Shown here piece by piece: positions 35,791 to 46,897 of a stretch of DNA of 64,000 bases. The notes beneath the pieces were generated by a model. The model saw nothing but the letters and a program-made list of their open reading frames with translations. It did no database searches and was not told the origin of the DNA. Position numbers and translations under genes: made by a program. Source of the DNA: Anticarsia gemmatalis (Eukaryota; Arthropoda; Insecta; Lepidoptera; Erebidae). The DNA lies in contig NC_134758.1 of NCBI RefSeq assembly GCF_050436995.1, positions 1,054,001 through 1,118,000 of the forward strand, given 5' to 3'. Positions within the stretch are counted from its first letter, which is position 1. The number at the start of each line of letters is the position of its first letter.

Positions 35791-36354
35791 AATTTATAAA
35801 CCTTACAATATGAGTTTTAAAAGTTACTATGACAGATTAAAACATGGAAAAATTTCGCTAATGTTATTACTAGTATAAATCTTTACATTGATCGGTATTA
35901 TATTTTCGCTTACGACTTAAACATAATTTACTAAAATTTGCCGACAAAGAGTACTAAATATGATTAAAATGACAACTTTGATATTGCTAAATAATATGGT
36001 ATTTGTCGAATTATTACCTAAATCTAAAAAGCCGGGTATTTTTGTGTTCGGAATAAAATGCCTAAGCCTTGTTTGGTTGCCGATGAAGGTATTTTGAAAC
36101 TTTGTAATTGTCTCGCTGGTTCCGTATAAGTACAGATAATAAGTGATTTAGATATTTATTTAACGCTGAACTCTCATGTCTCTTTTATGCTAACTTAAAT
36201 GTTGACTTTCTGGATATTTTCGGCATTAGGATAAGTAGTTAAAATATGTTTTTAATACCAGCACTGTAATTGGTCGCATAAATATATCGGCCAGCAGCTA
36301 CTAACATAACAATATTTGGGAAAAAATTATCTAAATATAAACGGACTCTAATTT

Positions 36355-36412
36355 TAACCCCTTCCTCATTACGGGAGGATACCCTTGCTCAGCAGTAGGA
36401 CTAAAATGGGAT
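36355..36412 (+). repeat. retroelement 3' fragment
   Basis: The sequence cttcctcattacgggaggat followed by acccttgctcagcagtagg belongs to the same repeat type as 35270-35305 and is more complete. Confidence 0.45.
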
Positions 36413-37243
36413 ACATTATTTATTTATATTTATTAAATGATGCTTTTGATTGTATGAAACCATTTCTTTGCGATTGTTTTGTTATGTATACAATGTTAGG
36501 TCCAGGGAACCCTAAAAACTATAGATATAAAGTTGTAAAATGTTCTGTCATTTGGTTAAGAGTATGTAATCAATAACATCGATTATGTATGTGTGATTTT
36601 TGTAACGCTCGCATCTATTATTCCAAATCACTGCCTTAAGAAAATAATCAGAAAGTTAAGATGGGACTGCCCTTAAAATATATTTTTATCGAATGCGATT
36701 GTGCATACCTATCTATCATATATTATGTTCAAAGATTTCTCGTTTTCCTAATGAGTACTTATTTATTAAACTCCAAAGACGTCTAAAGCGGGAAACGTTT
36801 TTTGATTACTAGGAAAGCGTAATAAAATAAATTATGTTGTCGAGTAAATAAAAATCAAATTTAGAAGTAAAAACTCAAACACGCTTAGTCTAATTTACCG
36901 TTATTTGGCTAAAACGACATTACATACTACCTACATAGGGTCTAATTTACTTATTTCTATAGTATTTCAAAGCACTTGTATTACTGTACATTTCTCTATA
37001 ATATTTGATTGAAACAAGTTTGATCGCGGAAGAACGCCTACTAAGATTAATTGCATACATCAAAGATTAGTTGAGATGTTTCTGAGCTCGTGTAATAATA
37101 GTCTTGTATATTGTGTCGTAGGTCATATACTATGTTGTAGCCTTGGCGTTGCTTCAAACTGTATTTAAAAGATGTATTAACTAATAGAGCAAAGGACTAG
37201 TATTTCCTTTACTTTACAAGAAAATACAACTTTTATTTTTTTA

Positions 37244-37351
37244 TACAGACAACTCCCGCACTAAGAATTGCTGTTGTATTGCGAGAACTTTTTACAAACA
37301 TACAGGCAAGCAACGAGCACAAAGTACAACCAGACCCAGAAACAATTATTT
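37244..37351 (-). mobile_element. SINE family B, 5'-truncated copy
   Basis: The sequence acagacaactcccgcactaa through cagacccagaaacaattatt matches 35601-35701 with a few substitutions. The match stops inside the first arm of the hairpin present in the longer copy, so the second arm and the tRNA-like head are missing. A T-rich stretch at 37230-37243 would be the decayed tail. Confidence 0.75.
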
Positions 37352-39904
37352 CTCTTATTTAAATACTTATGAATTAGCTCTATCGTGTATTGAACTTAAT
37401 CTAGGTCTATCATATCGTTAGAACTGATAAGGTTAATTACGTCATTGTCGTCGTGTGTATCTCCATTACTCATTGAGTGATGATCTGACAAACACTGCAA
37501 CTATTCATATTAGTATAAGGAAAATAAGTTCATGTTATAAAGGGCAGAACAGTGGAAATCGTGTGAATTGTAATGATAGAACTGTAATAAGTGAGTCATA
37601 AGAGTTGCTGTAAGGATGGAAGTTGTTGTACGCAGATTCACGACAGAATTACGTTTGAAAATATATGATGTATATGTAAACCAAACAATAAAATATTTTA
37701 GGTTAAATATTCTTGTTGACAATATTCAGTTTCACTTAGTGACATATATAAAACCCTTTCTATGAATACATAACATATTTGTTTTAGGTTAATAAGCTCA
37801 ATATGGGCTGAATTGTAACATGTTGACAAGATTTTTGATTCTTGTGTTCAAAGAGTAAAAAGAGGTATTTACAGGTGATTTAGCCTGTTTTGTTTGAAAT
37901 AAAGCAAGTTTTGGGGTATTATTAAAAAGAAGAAAGAAATTTCTGATCATCAACACTTACTTGTATACTGTTTATTGCTATTTTTAACTACAGTTCGCGT
38001 AAAAGAAAACCGCACCTTATATTGAACCGGGAAACCTTTAGTTCCGGGAATCAGTGAATAGCTGACTTCATTGCGTCGTCTGATTTTCAACGCAATATTC
38101 CTATTCATACCCATCATTATAGCGAGCGCAATGAAAGAAATTGCACCACACTGGGAAACGTACTTAATCGATTTCAAATTATGAAGCTCATTCGGTTATT
38201 TGATTGAAGATGTCATGAGAAAAGAAAATGGAGGTCGTTTGAAAATCTTGTAAATTATTGTTTTAGCAAAATTAATGCGTTTGAAGTTACATATCCGCAA
38301 TTCTTGAACCGAATTAGATGTCAAATATGTCTACGAGACTTTTTTCCTTATTATGGAAAAATACAATTTACATTTTCATCGAAAAAGGTACACAATGCAA
38401 TAACTCTTGATTATCTTTTCACGTTTGAAGTACTTTTACTGTACTTTAGTTTTGGGAGACTCATTTTATTGACTGAAATAAATGCTTATTTTTAATTTTT
38501 TTCTTTATATAAAAGACCATTGCGGAAAAAATACTTTTAAACACATTTTATGCAAATAATTTAGTTTTAAAGATCCTCGTCAAAAAATATTGTTTTTTTA
38601 CTTTATCTTCAGAAACACAAACACGAACAATCTCAACAATAATACCTCTTAATAAAGCAAGATTTAAACAAGTAATATCCGTCTTCAAGTTATTTGTTTG
38701 ACCTGTGTCGAAACATTGTTGGTAGGTTTATCTGATTCGTTGAAAGGTGAGCTCAAACCACCTGTGTGTTGAATAGACGTTTATTCAGAATATTATGGGA
38801 TGTTTTGACCGTTATAATTTCATGGTATTAGATGTATTTTAAGGGGATTTGTATGTAATTTGAGGAGGTTTGTGTATTTGTTAAGTTTTGGCTTAAGAAC
38901 TGTAGTAATTACAGAAGGGGCAACAAAGGAAATTGTCTTAGAGGTCATGATTTCTATTCTATTTTTTTTTTGTCGTTTCTTTTTTTATTTGTTTTGCAAT
39001 GTGATGATTGATTGATTGATTGATTTTTGTTTTAGTCTCTAAAACCGTTAAAAGTATTATTTGTACGGTATGTTGTGCTTTTTTGTACTAGATTTAGGGA
39101 AATGGGGTTTCAAAAATGTTGTTGGTACCGTAATTATGGCAAGTATTTATACATATATCAGAAAGAGTGTTTTACTAAAAGGACCGTGTTTTGTATACGA
39201 GAGATAACTTGCGTTTGAATGGTGTAATAAACTATAGTTAAAAAGGTGAATAAAAAATTGTATTTTTTAGCTGTTGCCAAAAATTTACTAAAATAATTAG
39301 ACACCCTACTTCATCTTCAATTACCTTGACCACACAATAATTAGCATTTCAAAAACAAATCTTATTTACTTTAATATTTTATAATGACGTAACACAATCG
39401 TCGGAGTGAGATAAAAACAATAAATAACGTGTAAAAACACAGGTTGTGAAGTCAAGTCGTGCTAACTCTGCGCGCCCTTTGTTAATCGCCGCTCCTGCGC
39501 TACTCGTGAAGGAGTAGGCAACTGTTGGGTGTGGATTAGAAGATATACTAGCTAGAAAGAGCATGAAAAACTTGCTAGGTAAATATCTATCTAGGAAGTT
39601 ACTAAAATGTTATTATTTTTTAATAATCCATATTATTTTCCAAGTAGGTTTTTTGCAGTATTCTTAAACGTAAACTTTGTTTTGTTTATCATAGCAGCTA
39701 TTCAAGTCTGCAGCAGACGTGTCTTTAAATGAGAACATTTCATACATGGTGGTATACATTTAACAAAAAATTCTAACGAAACTTGATCACATCTTTTTAA
39801 TTAGCTGCATTAAATCACTTAGATATTGATTTATATTTTCAATCCAGCTACAAATTATATAAATGATTCACGTATTTTCGTTTGAAAACTGCGTCCTCTG
39901 AATC

Positions 39905-39957
39905 TTACTTCTCCTTAGTCAATATAGATTATAGGTGTATTGACTAAGAAGGAGTAA
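39905..39957. repeat. 20-bp hairpin, small-RNA-precursor-like
   Basis: Arms 39905-39924 and 39938-39957 pair over 20 positions with one G-U pair and one mismatch, around a 13-base loop. The stem is shorter than a typical microRNA precursor and could equally be a tiny inverted-repeat element. Confidence 0.45.
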
Positions 39958-40019
39958 AAACATAAAATACCTTTCTCTAAGGTCACACATACCGATACTA
40001 AACAAAAAAATGCCTACAA

Positions 40020-40150
40020 ACCGTTGTTCACCCCTGTGGCGCGCAACACGCTCGCTGCCGACTTAATTTTCGCCAGCTTTGCGCTCGATCGATATTCTAG
40101 CGCGCACGCAACTGTACGATGCGCCTAACGCGAACTACCTAGAAAAGGTA
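40020..40150. other. CpG-rich island
   Basis: This 130-bp patch is dense in CpG (gcgcgc, gctcgctgccg, tagcgcgcacgc, gcgcctaacgcg) within AT-rich DNA. It could be a promoter, an enhancer or an unrecognised small exon. No long reading frame or splice-site pair was convincing. Confidence 0.3.
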
Positions 40151-41795
40151 CCTGGGTAATAAATCTCTTGAAAAAATGGAGTCTAACTAATAGAAAAGGT
40201 AACATTGCATATATTAAAACGCTATCCAAGGATAGATTTGCTTACTTCTTGTTAAATACTGATACATTTGTATGGATATTACATTGTTCGTTACACAACT
40301 TCCTTTTTTAGTAAAGTAACATTGGTGTAGATACCCTGTACGGCAATAATATTTGAAACAAATAAATGGAAAAATTGAGCCTGATTTGAACCCATAAGTT
40401 TGAAATGAAGTCTTAACGGGCTGAACAAAAAAACAAAACACAGACAGAATTTTAACAAACTGAACTGCTGAACCTGCAAATTTTCCAAAATAATTTCTAG
40501 CACTTACTCATTCCGCCCAGTGCTTTACCTAGAATATTCGCCTAATCTTAAAAATACACGGTATATTATACACGTAGATCAAACATCCAAACAGAAGCCT
40601 AACAAGCAACTTCCGTTCTCATTACGTGGACGACAAGCCTCCGTCACGGAAGCTCGGCGAATAGAAAAATATTTTATATTTTATTCGTTTGTGTAATACT
40701 GCAAATATGCACACATTTACAAGATAGAGCACTTAGGTTTGTGAATTAAGGAAAAAATATCTTAAGAAGTCGTATAATCATGTCTGTAGACATTGGCGTT
40801 TGTCTTCTAAATGCTAGCACAAATCTCTTGGGCTCTAAATATCATTATGTGCGTCGCAATTAATAATTAATTGGTATTTTTATATATGACATACTTTAAT
40901 CATCCAAACACAAATTCTCTATATTAACGTCAATAAAAATCGGTTCCTGGTATTCGAACTACGAGTCTCCGTGCTTTTAAGATCGTTCAAAATCGGTTCC
41001 AGTTTTAGTTAATAAATTTGCAGTTGTAAAGCCGTGCAAAGAACCTTTTGTCAACCGATTAGAACAGCTTTTACTCTAGATCCACCATACGAAAACAAAA
41101 TCAAAGAAAATCTTGAGAATCCAACATTTCTTTATCAATTCAATTCACAGCTCTTCAGATTCCCTTTCCCGTGATATTTTGGCTTTCTAACACTAAAAAG
41201 TAAAGAAAACTCTAACTATTCGAAACTACCAGGTCATAGGCTTACCAGAACTTTCGTTGGCTAAGTCGCGCCTTCATGACGTCACGGCTTGTATCACACG
41301 TTTATCTGCTACCGCTTGTTAGTGGTATCTGATGGTGACGGGTCATCAATTTCGCTTATGATTTGCAAACAAAAAATATGTACTGTTGTGTATAATGCCC
41401 TTTGAGAGGATTTATTTTTAGGAATGTGGAAATATTATGTGGTTATAGATGTCTATTTAAAACAAAAAAATGAACTACTAGCTACAAATGTTACTATAAA
41501 CCAATCTATGATTATTTATTTAATTTTATATATGCATATTTTATAGTGTCACAAACGTTATTGATTTTTCATGAGCTGTAGGGTGTAAAATTTTAGATAA
41601 GGAGATAGTTTGGTGGAGTTTTTAATTTAAGAATAAAAGAACGAGAGCAGCTGAATATAGACCAGTAAACCAACTTAAGTATTAAGTTGGATAGTCACCG
41701 TACAACGATTTATAAAAGAAGGCATAGTATATAACAAGACTTGAGAGCAAATGTAATAAAGTGAAGAATGTAGTAACTTAAAAATCCATAGGTAT

Positions 41796-42095
41796 TTAAT
41801 TCTCAAACGGAATTCGCCCATAATAATCATGAATTAAATTAACCAAAAACCCTTGTGATCGTCTGTACCAGTTGACTGATTGCACGAATGATACAGGACA
41901 ACGATATTTGGGCTCAGGGCAGATGAAAGATAAAATATTTTTATGAGTCGGCAGTTCGCCACGTTTCGGAAATCGCTGATTAAAACTGCCTTGGCTGCCA
42001 AAACGATTGTCATCATCCGATTTACGGTTTCGAAATCGATTGTGTATCTGTACCGCTTGCGACATATGCGAATTATATTTTGTTAAAGAATACAT
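41796..42095 (-). other. 99-codon open frame, unknown
   Basis: The frame runs from ATG (42093-42095) to TAA on the minus strand. The product would be basic, without a hydrophobic segment, and includes RNRKSDDDNRFGSQGSFNQR. I recognise no family. Codon use looks unremarkable for the AT-rich background and there are no clear splice or promoter signals. It is probably a chance open frame. Confidence 0.12.
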
Positions 42096-42593
42096 GTTTA
42101 AAGAAACATCTTTTAAATCCTAAAATAAACTCAAGTTCGATCACAGGGATCGTCAAAAAACAGTAAGTATTTTGATTTTTTATAAGATTTAAGTTAGTCT
42201 TTATAAACTATCAAAGCATCATTTTTGTTGTGATGTATATTTTTCAGCCCAAGGAAATATTTTAAAATGCGTGAGAAATCACAGCAATTTAGTGCTTGAA
42301 AGAAAATGTTTTACGCGTTAGCAGCAACAGTAAAATACATGTCGAAAAACTACGGCCGGTGGCGTAAGAACACAGAAAAGTTTCAAAACTTCCACATAAA
42401 AGAGTACTTGTACAAAAATGCGCTCTAAAATGTACCCCAGCAATGTAACATTAAAAACTGGAGCTTACGTAAGTCGGCATTTTGTTGTAAAACACTTAGG
42501 CACGTACGAATTAATCTTTTATGGTATAAACGGCCGACAGATCCAGATTCGTACAAATTGACATAAAAGTGGTATAAAAAGCAAATCATATGG

Positions 42594-42623
42594 CAATTAG
42601 CTGATTAATTGTTTAATTAATTG
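42594..42623. promoter_or_regulatory. homeodomain-site cluster
   Basis: CAATTAG (42594), GATTAATTG (42603) and TTTAATTAATTG (42612) fall within 30 bp. The TAAT cores are typical targets of Antp-class and paired-like homeodomains. Such motifs are common in AT-rich DNA, but three ATTA/TAAT-type sites this tightly spaced next to a GC-rich flank suggest an enhancer core. Confidence 0.35.
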
Positions 42624-43186
42624 TGTCCGCTCGGCTTCGGCCGCATTGTGACATGGCCGGTTTGGGCCTTTTTTGTGAACACGAGCAAATTTTGTTTTTA
42701 TTACACCCTGTGCACCGTTTTGCCTCGAATGATATTTCGTATATAGTTTTTGGGTCTAGGGTCAACGGGCTAAGAAATTCTTGAAGTAGCAGGTATTTTC
42801 ATGGACCAAAATTCGTATTGTAAAGACTCTTATCGTATTTTAAATCTATGAGTCAATGAAACTTACGCTATAAATTAATTTTATTTTAAAGAAGTCTCTG
42901 CTTCTATAATAAGCTCAATAATGATGAATGTGCGACATTTAAAGCAAGATAACCGTGTGCAACTGTGCACCATATAAAATCATCGTGGTATTCAACCACC
43001 GTTTCGTAAGTCCAAAAATAGCATTGAATTTTATGTATAATCGTGGTTTATTTCGACTTCTGGTTTTCATTTATTAGTTTTGGTACATCATATTTTTTCC
43101 ACCTCAAAATTTTGATTTATTACCGATTTAATATCCTTACTCATAGCTTAGTTACTAGATAAAAAATGTAACAGATCCTTTACAAA

Positions 43187-43361
43187 CCAGCAGCGCGATT
43201 TTCTACCGCTATTTACTATTGACAACCTGCTAGATATCGAAAAAAAATTAAATCTGATCAGCGCCCTAGCGGGCACCATAGGAACTATTTTTGCAGATAA
43301 TTTCAAACGTCCAACTGATATTCGATAGTATAGATTGTAGGAAATCGCGCTACTGGTAGGA
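43187..43361. mobile_element. MITE, copy 1
   Basis: CAGCAGCGCGATTTTCTAC at the left and GTAGGAAATCGCGCTACTG at the right are inverted repeats with two mismatches in 19. The interior carries aaatctgatcagcgccctag and cgggcacc. A diverged copy of the interior is at 61250-61460. The exact ends and the target duplication are uncertain. Confidence 0.6.
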
Positions 43362-44649
43362 GCAATTTCTTAACCCAAAGTTCTCACAACGTCATCTAAG
43401 TTATATGGTTTATAATCCGCCACACCTTATCTACTAATATCGCAAGAAATTGTGAAGTAGCCACAATAAGTCAACTTTATACTTCGCTAACCACATAAAT
43501 ACAAGATTTACTGACAAACCACCAACAATTCTCGGGATTATTACACTTTATTATATAAATCTGTAACGGACCACTGTGCGAACTGGGAAATGTGTAAAAC
43601 AAATTTCTTTGATAAGGCCACCTAGAATTTGTCTAGTTACATGGTTTATGGCGTGAGATTTTCTGCCCGTTGCACAGTGAGATGGAGATCTGAGGTGTTC
43701 GTAACATGTTGTTAAAAGTAAAGACAATAACTTTTTTTGAAAAAAGTGCTAAATTACTATTGATAATCGAAATAATAAGTTATACTTAGTCCAATTGAGG
43801 TGTTTATTATGCATACTTTTGCGACTGAAATATGTACGTAAAATAACCGTAAAGAACACAAATTCCGAAATATCTCGAATCAAAATATGCGTGAAAATAA
43901 ATATACTTCAGACATTTTACTTCTACAAACATTAAACACCAAACTATTTTGTAATAAAGTGCCTCAAAATATTCAATTAAAACAAGACAAATTGCCGTCC
44001 AGAAAAAATGTTTTTAAACCAAAAACAACGTGCGCTCGATGGGTTCTGGTGAAATGCTTATTAATTTTCATGAGGGTACCGTGCTCCAATTTTTTTGGCC
44101 AGCCGTTGCGGCCGACGGCCCACTGTGCTGTTCGATCCTCATAAAGTTTTATGGCAACAGTCACTCAGTGCGTAAGAGATAACTTATGATTGGTACGTGC
44201 TCAGTGTTACGCATCGTTAATGTGCTGGACAAAAAATTGGGCTGCTTTGTGAGCTATGATGGTAAGTTCCTGAATTATATTTCGAGTTCATGAAATATAA
44301 TTGCAAAAAATATTCCTTTGGTTGTCCATCAGAATAATATATTTTCAGCTTACTCTAAGGTCTTTGACCCAAAAGCTATATACTTATGAATATTAATTAA
44401 AAGAAAATTGAAATTAGGCATAAGTAATTTCCATAATATGACCACAAAATGACGCCACACTTAAACGGGATTCCGTAAAAACTTCACCGAAAACCAGGTC
44501 CAAACTGGCGAGCGGAAAACCAAAAAAAAGTAAATTATCAATTATAACAAAGTACCGTTACGAAGCGACAAGCGGGACGCGCAAAAACCTCGTCGATTTC
44601 AATTTCTCATCTTCAGTTCCAAATTTGATAAAAAAACACCTCCATTTTT

Positions 44650-44870
44650 CCCGAAATTAAGGTGAAACACGAAAACCAGAAGGGCCTGTCTCCATTTTGG
44701 GCAGCGATCGGGCGGTCGGTATAAATGATACGAAATTGTTTCCGCAAGTACAGGCGTGCGCAAAAACTACGTGTCGCGACAATAAATCATTCGAGTCGAG
44801 TGTACTCGAATAAATGAACGATTCGATTGGCGATGCGACGATTACACGTTGTGTTTATAGAGAGAGTTGT
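44650..44870. other. GC-rich, TATA-containing patch
   Basis: CpG-rich sequence (gcagcgatcgggcggtcgg) sits directly upstream of TATAAATG near 44720. The palindrome at 44789-44811 lies within the same patch. It could be a promoter or enhancer, but no downstream coding exon was found. Confidence 0.25.
44789..44811. promoter_or_regulatory. palindrome flanked by TAAAT motifs
   Basis: ATTCGAGT (44789-44796) and ACTCGAAT (44804-44811) are perfect inverted arms with a 7-base spacer. Directly outside lie AATAAATC on the left and AAATGAAC on the right. This could be a paired transcription-factor site. It sits in a relatively GC-rich stretch, 44650-44870. Confidence 0.3.
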
Positions 44871-45499
44871 AAGGTAGAATGTCGTCGGCGACTTTTTGTT
44901 AAATCGCTTTTGAAAGCTTAATTTTTTTGTTGTTAAAGGGCATGCCGCGATCGTATGGGAAATTTAACGGACTTTTCGGCTATTGAATTTTGGTTTAAAT
45001 GTGGAACGTTGAATGCTTGTCCTGGCATATAAATGTTTTATACGAATTATGCAAAATGAGAGCTCGCATTTTGAAACAGAGTACATCATTTAATGCAGCA
45101 TTTGCGAAGTTATTGGCGGTAAGTTTCATGGTAATTGGTAATTACTTGGCACTAAAACAGTTCACTTGCATAACATGCAAAACCGGCCACAAAACTACAA
45201 TTGCTTTCGAAAGATATTCGAAACCAGTTTAGTTTATCCCCTCTATCAACTATTCAAAAAATTCAATCAAAAGAAATTTAATTCAAATCATAATTTTTAT
45301 ATCGAACTCCAAAAGCTTAAGTAGGTAAGCTGAATATTAACGCTATTTATTACAACCTTTCCTACAAAACATTATAAATCGTCATTATTCTTGTATTTAC
45401 TACCACACTGAATCAGGTGGATCGTGGTCAACCTTTGTTCCCTTAATATACACCATAAATATACCATCATTACCATAATATGAGCTGTTTTATGGTAAA

Positions 45500-45766
45500 C
45501 TAGCTGTCACGTGTGGCTTCGCTTACGTGGATAGTAAAAAAGTAACGTAATAGTTTTTAAAGTTTGTTGGCAGAAAGCAAATTATGCCAGTTAAAATGAC
45601 GTCAAAATCGGTACAGTAATTTTCGTGATTATCTATTAATGTATTTTTTTTTTGTTTTTGTTATGAGGACTGCATGTTGTTTCGTAACTTTAGCACAAAA
45701 GCTGCCTAGCTGGCTGACAGTACAAACAGACACTGAAATTTTATTTTACATATATTATACATATGA
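45500..45766 (-). mobile_element. non-autonomous Helitron, minus strand, degraded
   Basis: Read on the minus strand, the element ends in CTAG (45500-45503) followed by host T, preceded by a short hairpin (CACGT and ACGTG arms at about 45509-45529). Its 5' TC lies at about 45765-45766 after host A. The interior has the usual segment aaaatcggtacagtaa and a degenerate cagaca stretch before an ATATA-rich end. The body is diverged from the 4738 copy, so it is a different subfamily or an old copy. Confidence 0.6.
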
Positions 45767-46560
45767 TAATGAGCAGACGTATACAAATAAAGATTGTCAA
45801 CATTGAAATATTAATATTATTTTACGTAACCTAGGAAACTTAGTAACTTGGTTTTTTCTAGGCTAAGTATAAAATATTGTACTTAAGAAAATATGATTTT
45901 TAAATATGGCGGTTCCTTTGTACCAACACAAATATTTGTATAAATACGTCCAATATATTAATGTCTTAAGTCTCGATATATTTTAATAAGCGACATTTTA
46001 TTGGTTTGCAATAAAAATTAAATAATATGATATTTTTGTAGGTGGCGATCGACACATGTGACGGAAAATGTGAATAAGTTAAGATTATATTACTAGTTTG
46101 GCTAGAATATTATTTTTTTATAATTATGCTAAAAGTTAAATATAGTAGGTATTGTGATGTTTTAAGAAAGTTTTACATGCCAATTTTGATCAAAACTTGT
46201 GTTTTCTATCGCCACATAATTTTATAAACAACTAAGATTTCATGATTCAGATAGTAAGGATGGAATAAATGTCAAGAAGAGGAAAATAATATTTAGTAAA
46301 GTAATAACTAATTGACATAAACCTGTAACAGTATATACAATTTTATCAAATTACCAAAACCTGTAAAACACATTATTGATAACATCCTGTAACTTACACG
46401 CACAAAACAAAAAACGAAATAAAAACAGTATTTTAGCACAACCAAATCAGAGCACAAACATAACTTTTACATTATAATACCCGACACTTCCACCGATAAA
46501 ATAACAGGATGAACAATACCTTATCGGAGGCAAAAAAGCGAAAAAATATATACCAACGTA

Positions 46561-46897
46561 TCACATATATCGATGGACCGTTGCCTTACTATAAATGGTG
46601 TCAACCGAAAAAGCACAGCTCGTAAATAACAAATGTATTCGTAAACTGTTCAAGATGCACCGCTCGAAGGAAAAAATAAGTGAGTCGGTAATTAAAGTGG
46701 ATGTCCCACGAACTCTTCCATACTCCGAATGTTTCGGCACTCGACAACCGAAATTCACTGCATTGTACTTCTTAACAAAATTGAGCCATAAATATTCTAC
46801 GCGTAATTTTCGATTGCGAAATTTTGGCCGACATTTTTGCATATCGAACCATTGGGACAGTTCAAAGGTTTGCGTGAAACTTGGAATTGCAAATTGA
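46561..46897. other. stretch open on both strands, unknown
   Basis: A frame of 100 codons (46595-46897, +) overlaps one of 93 codons (46561-46842, -). Neither translation shows a domain, signal peptide or compositional pattern that I recognise. The interval is richer in CpG than its flanks and contains ATTTTTGCATAT, a POU-like site. Conserved non-coding DNA is as likely as a gene. Confidence 0.2.

Larger units (their letters stand above)
37352..42593. other. non-coding, no recognisable gene
   Basis: AT-rich apart from 39440-39540 and the CpG patch at 40020-40150. It has a short (GATT)n run near 39007 and the hairpin at 39905-39957. Open frames on both strands look like chance. Confidence 0.45.

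Noticed and set aside
35624..35878. 84-codon + strand frame
   Set aside because: It runs through the SINE B body and head and is not a gene.
43887..44144. 85-codon + strand frame
   Set aside because: The right part includes a CpG-rich segment (about 44090-44135), but the peptide has no recognisable feature. It may be regulatory DNA instead.
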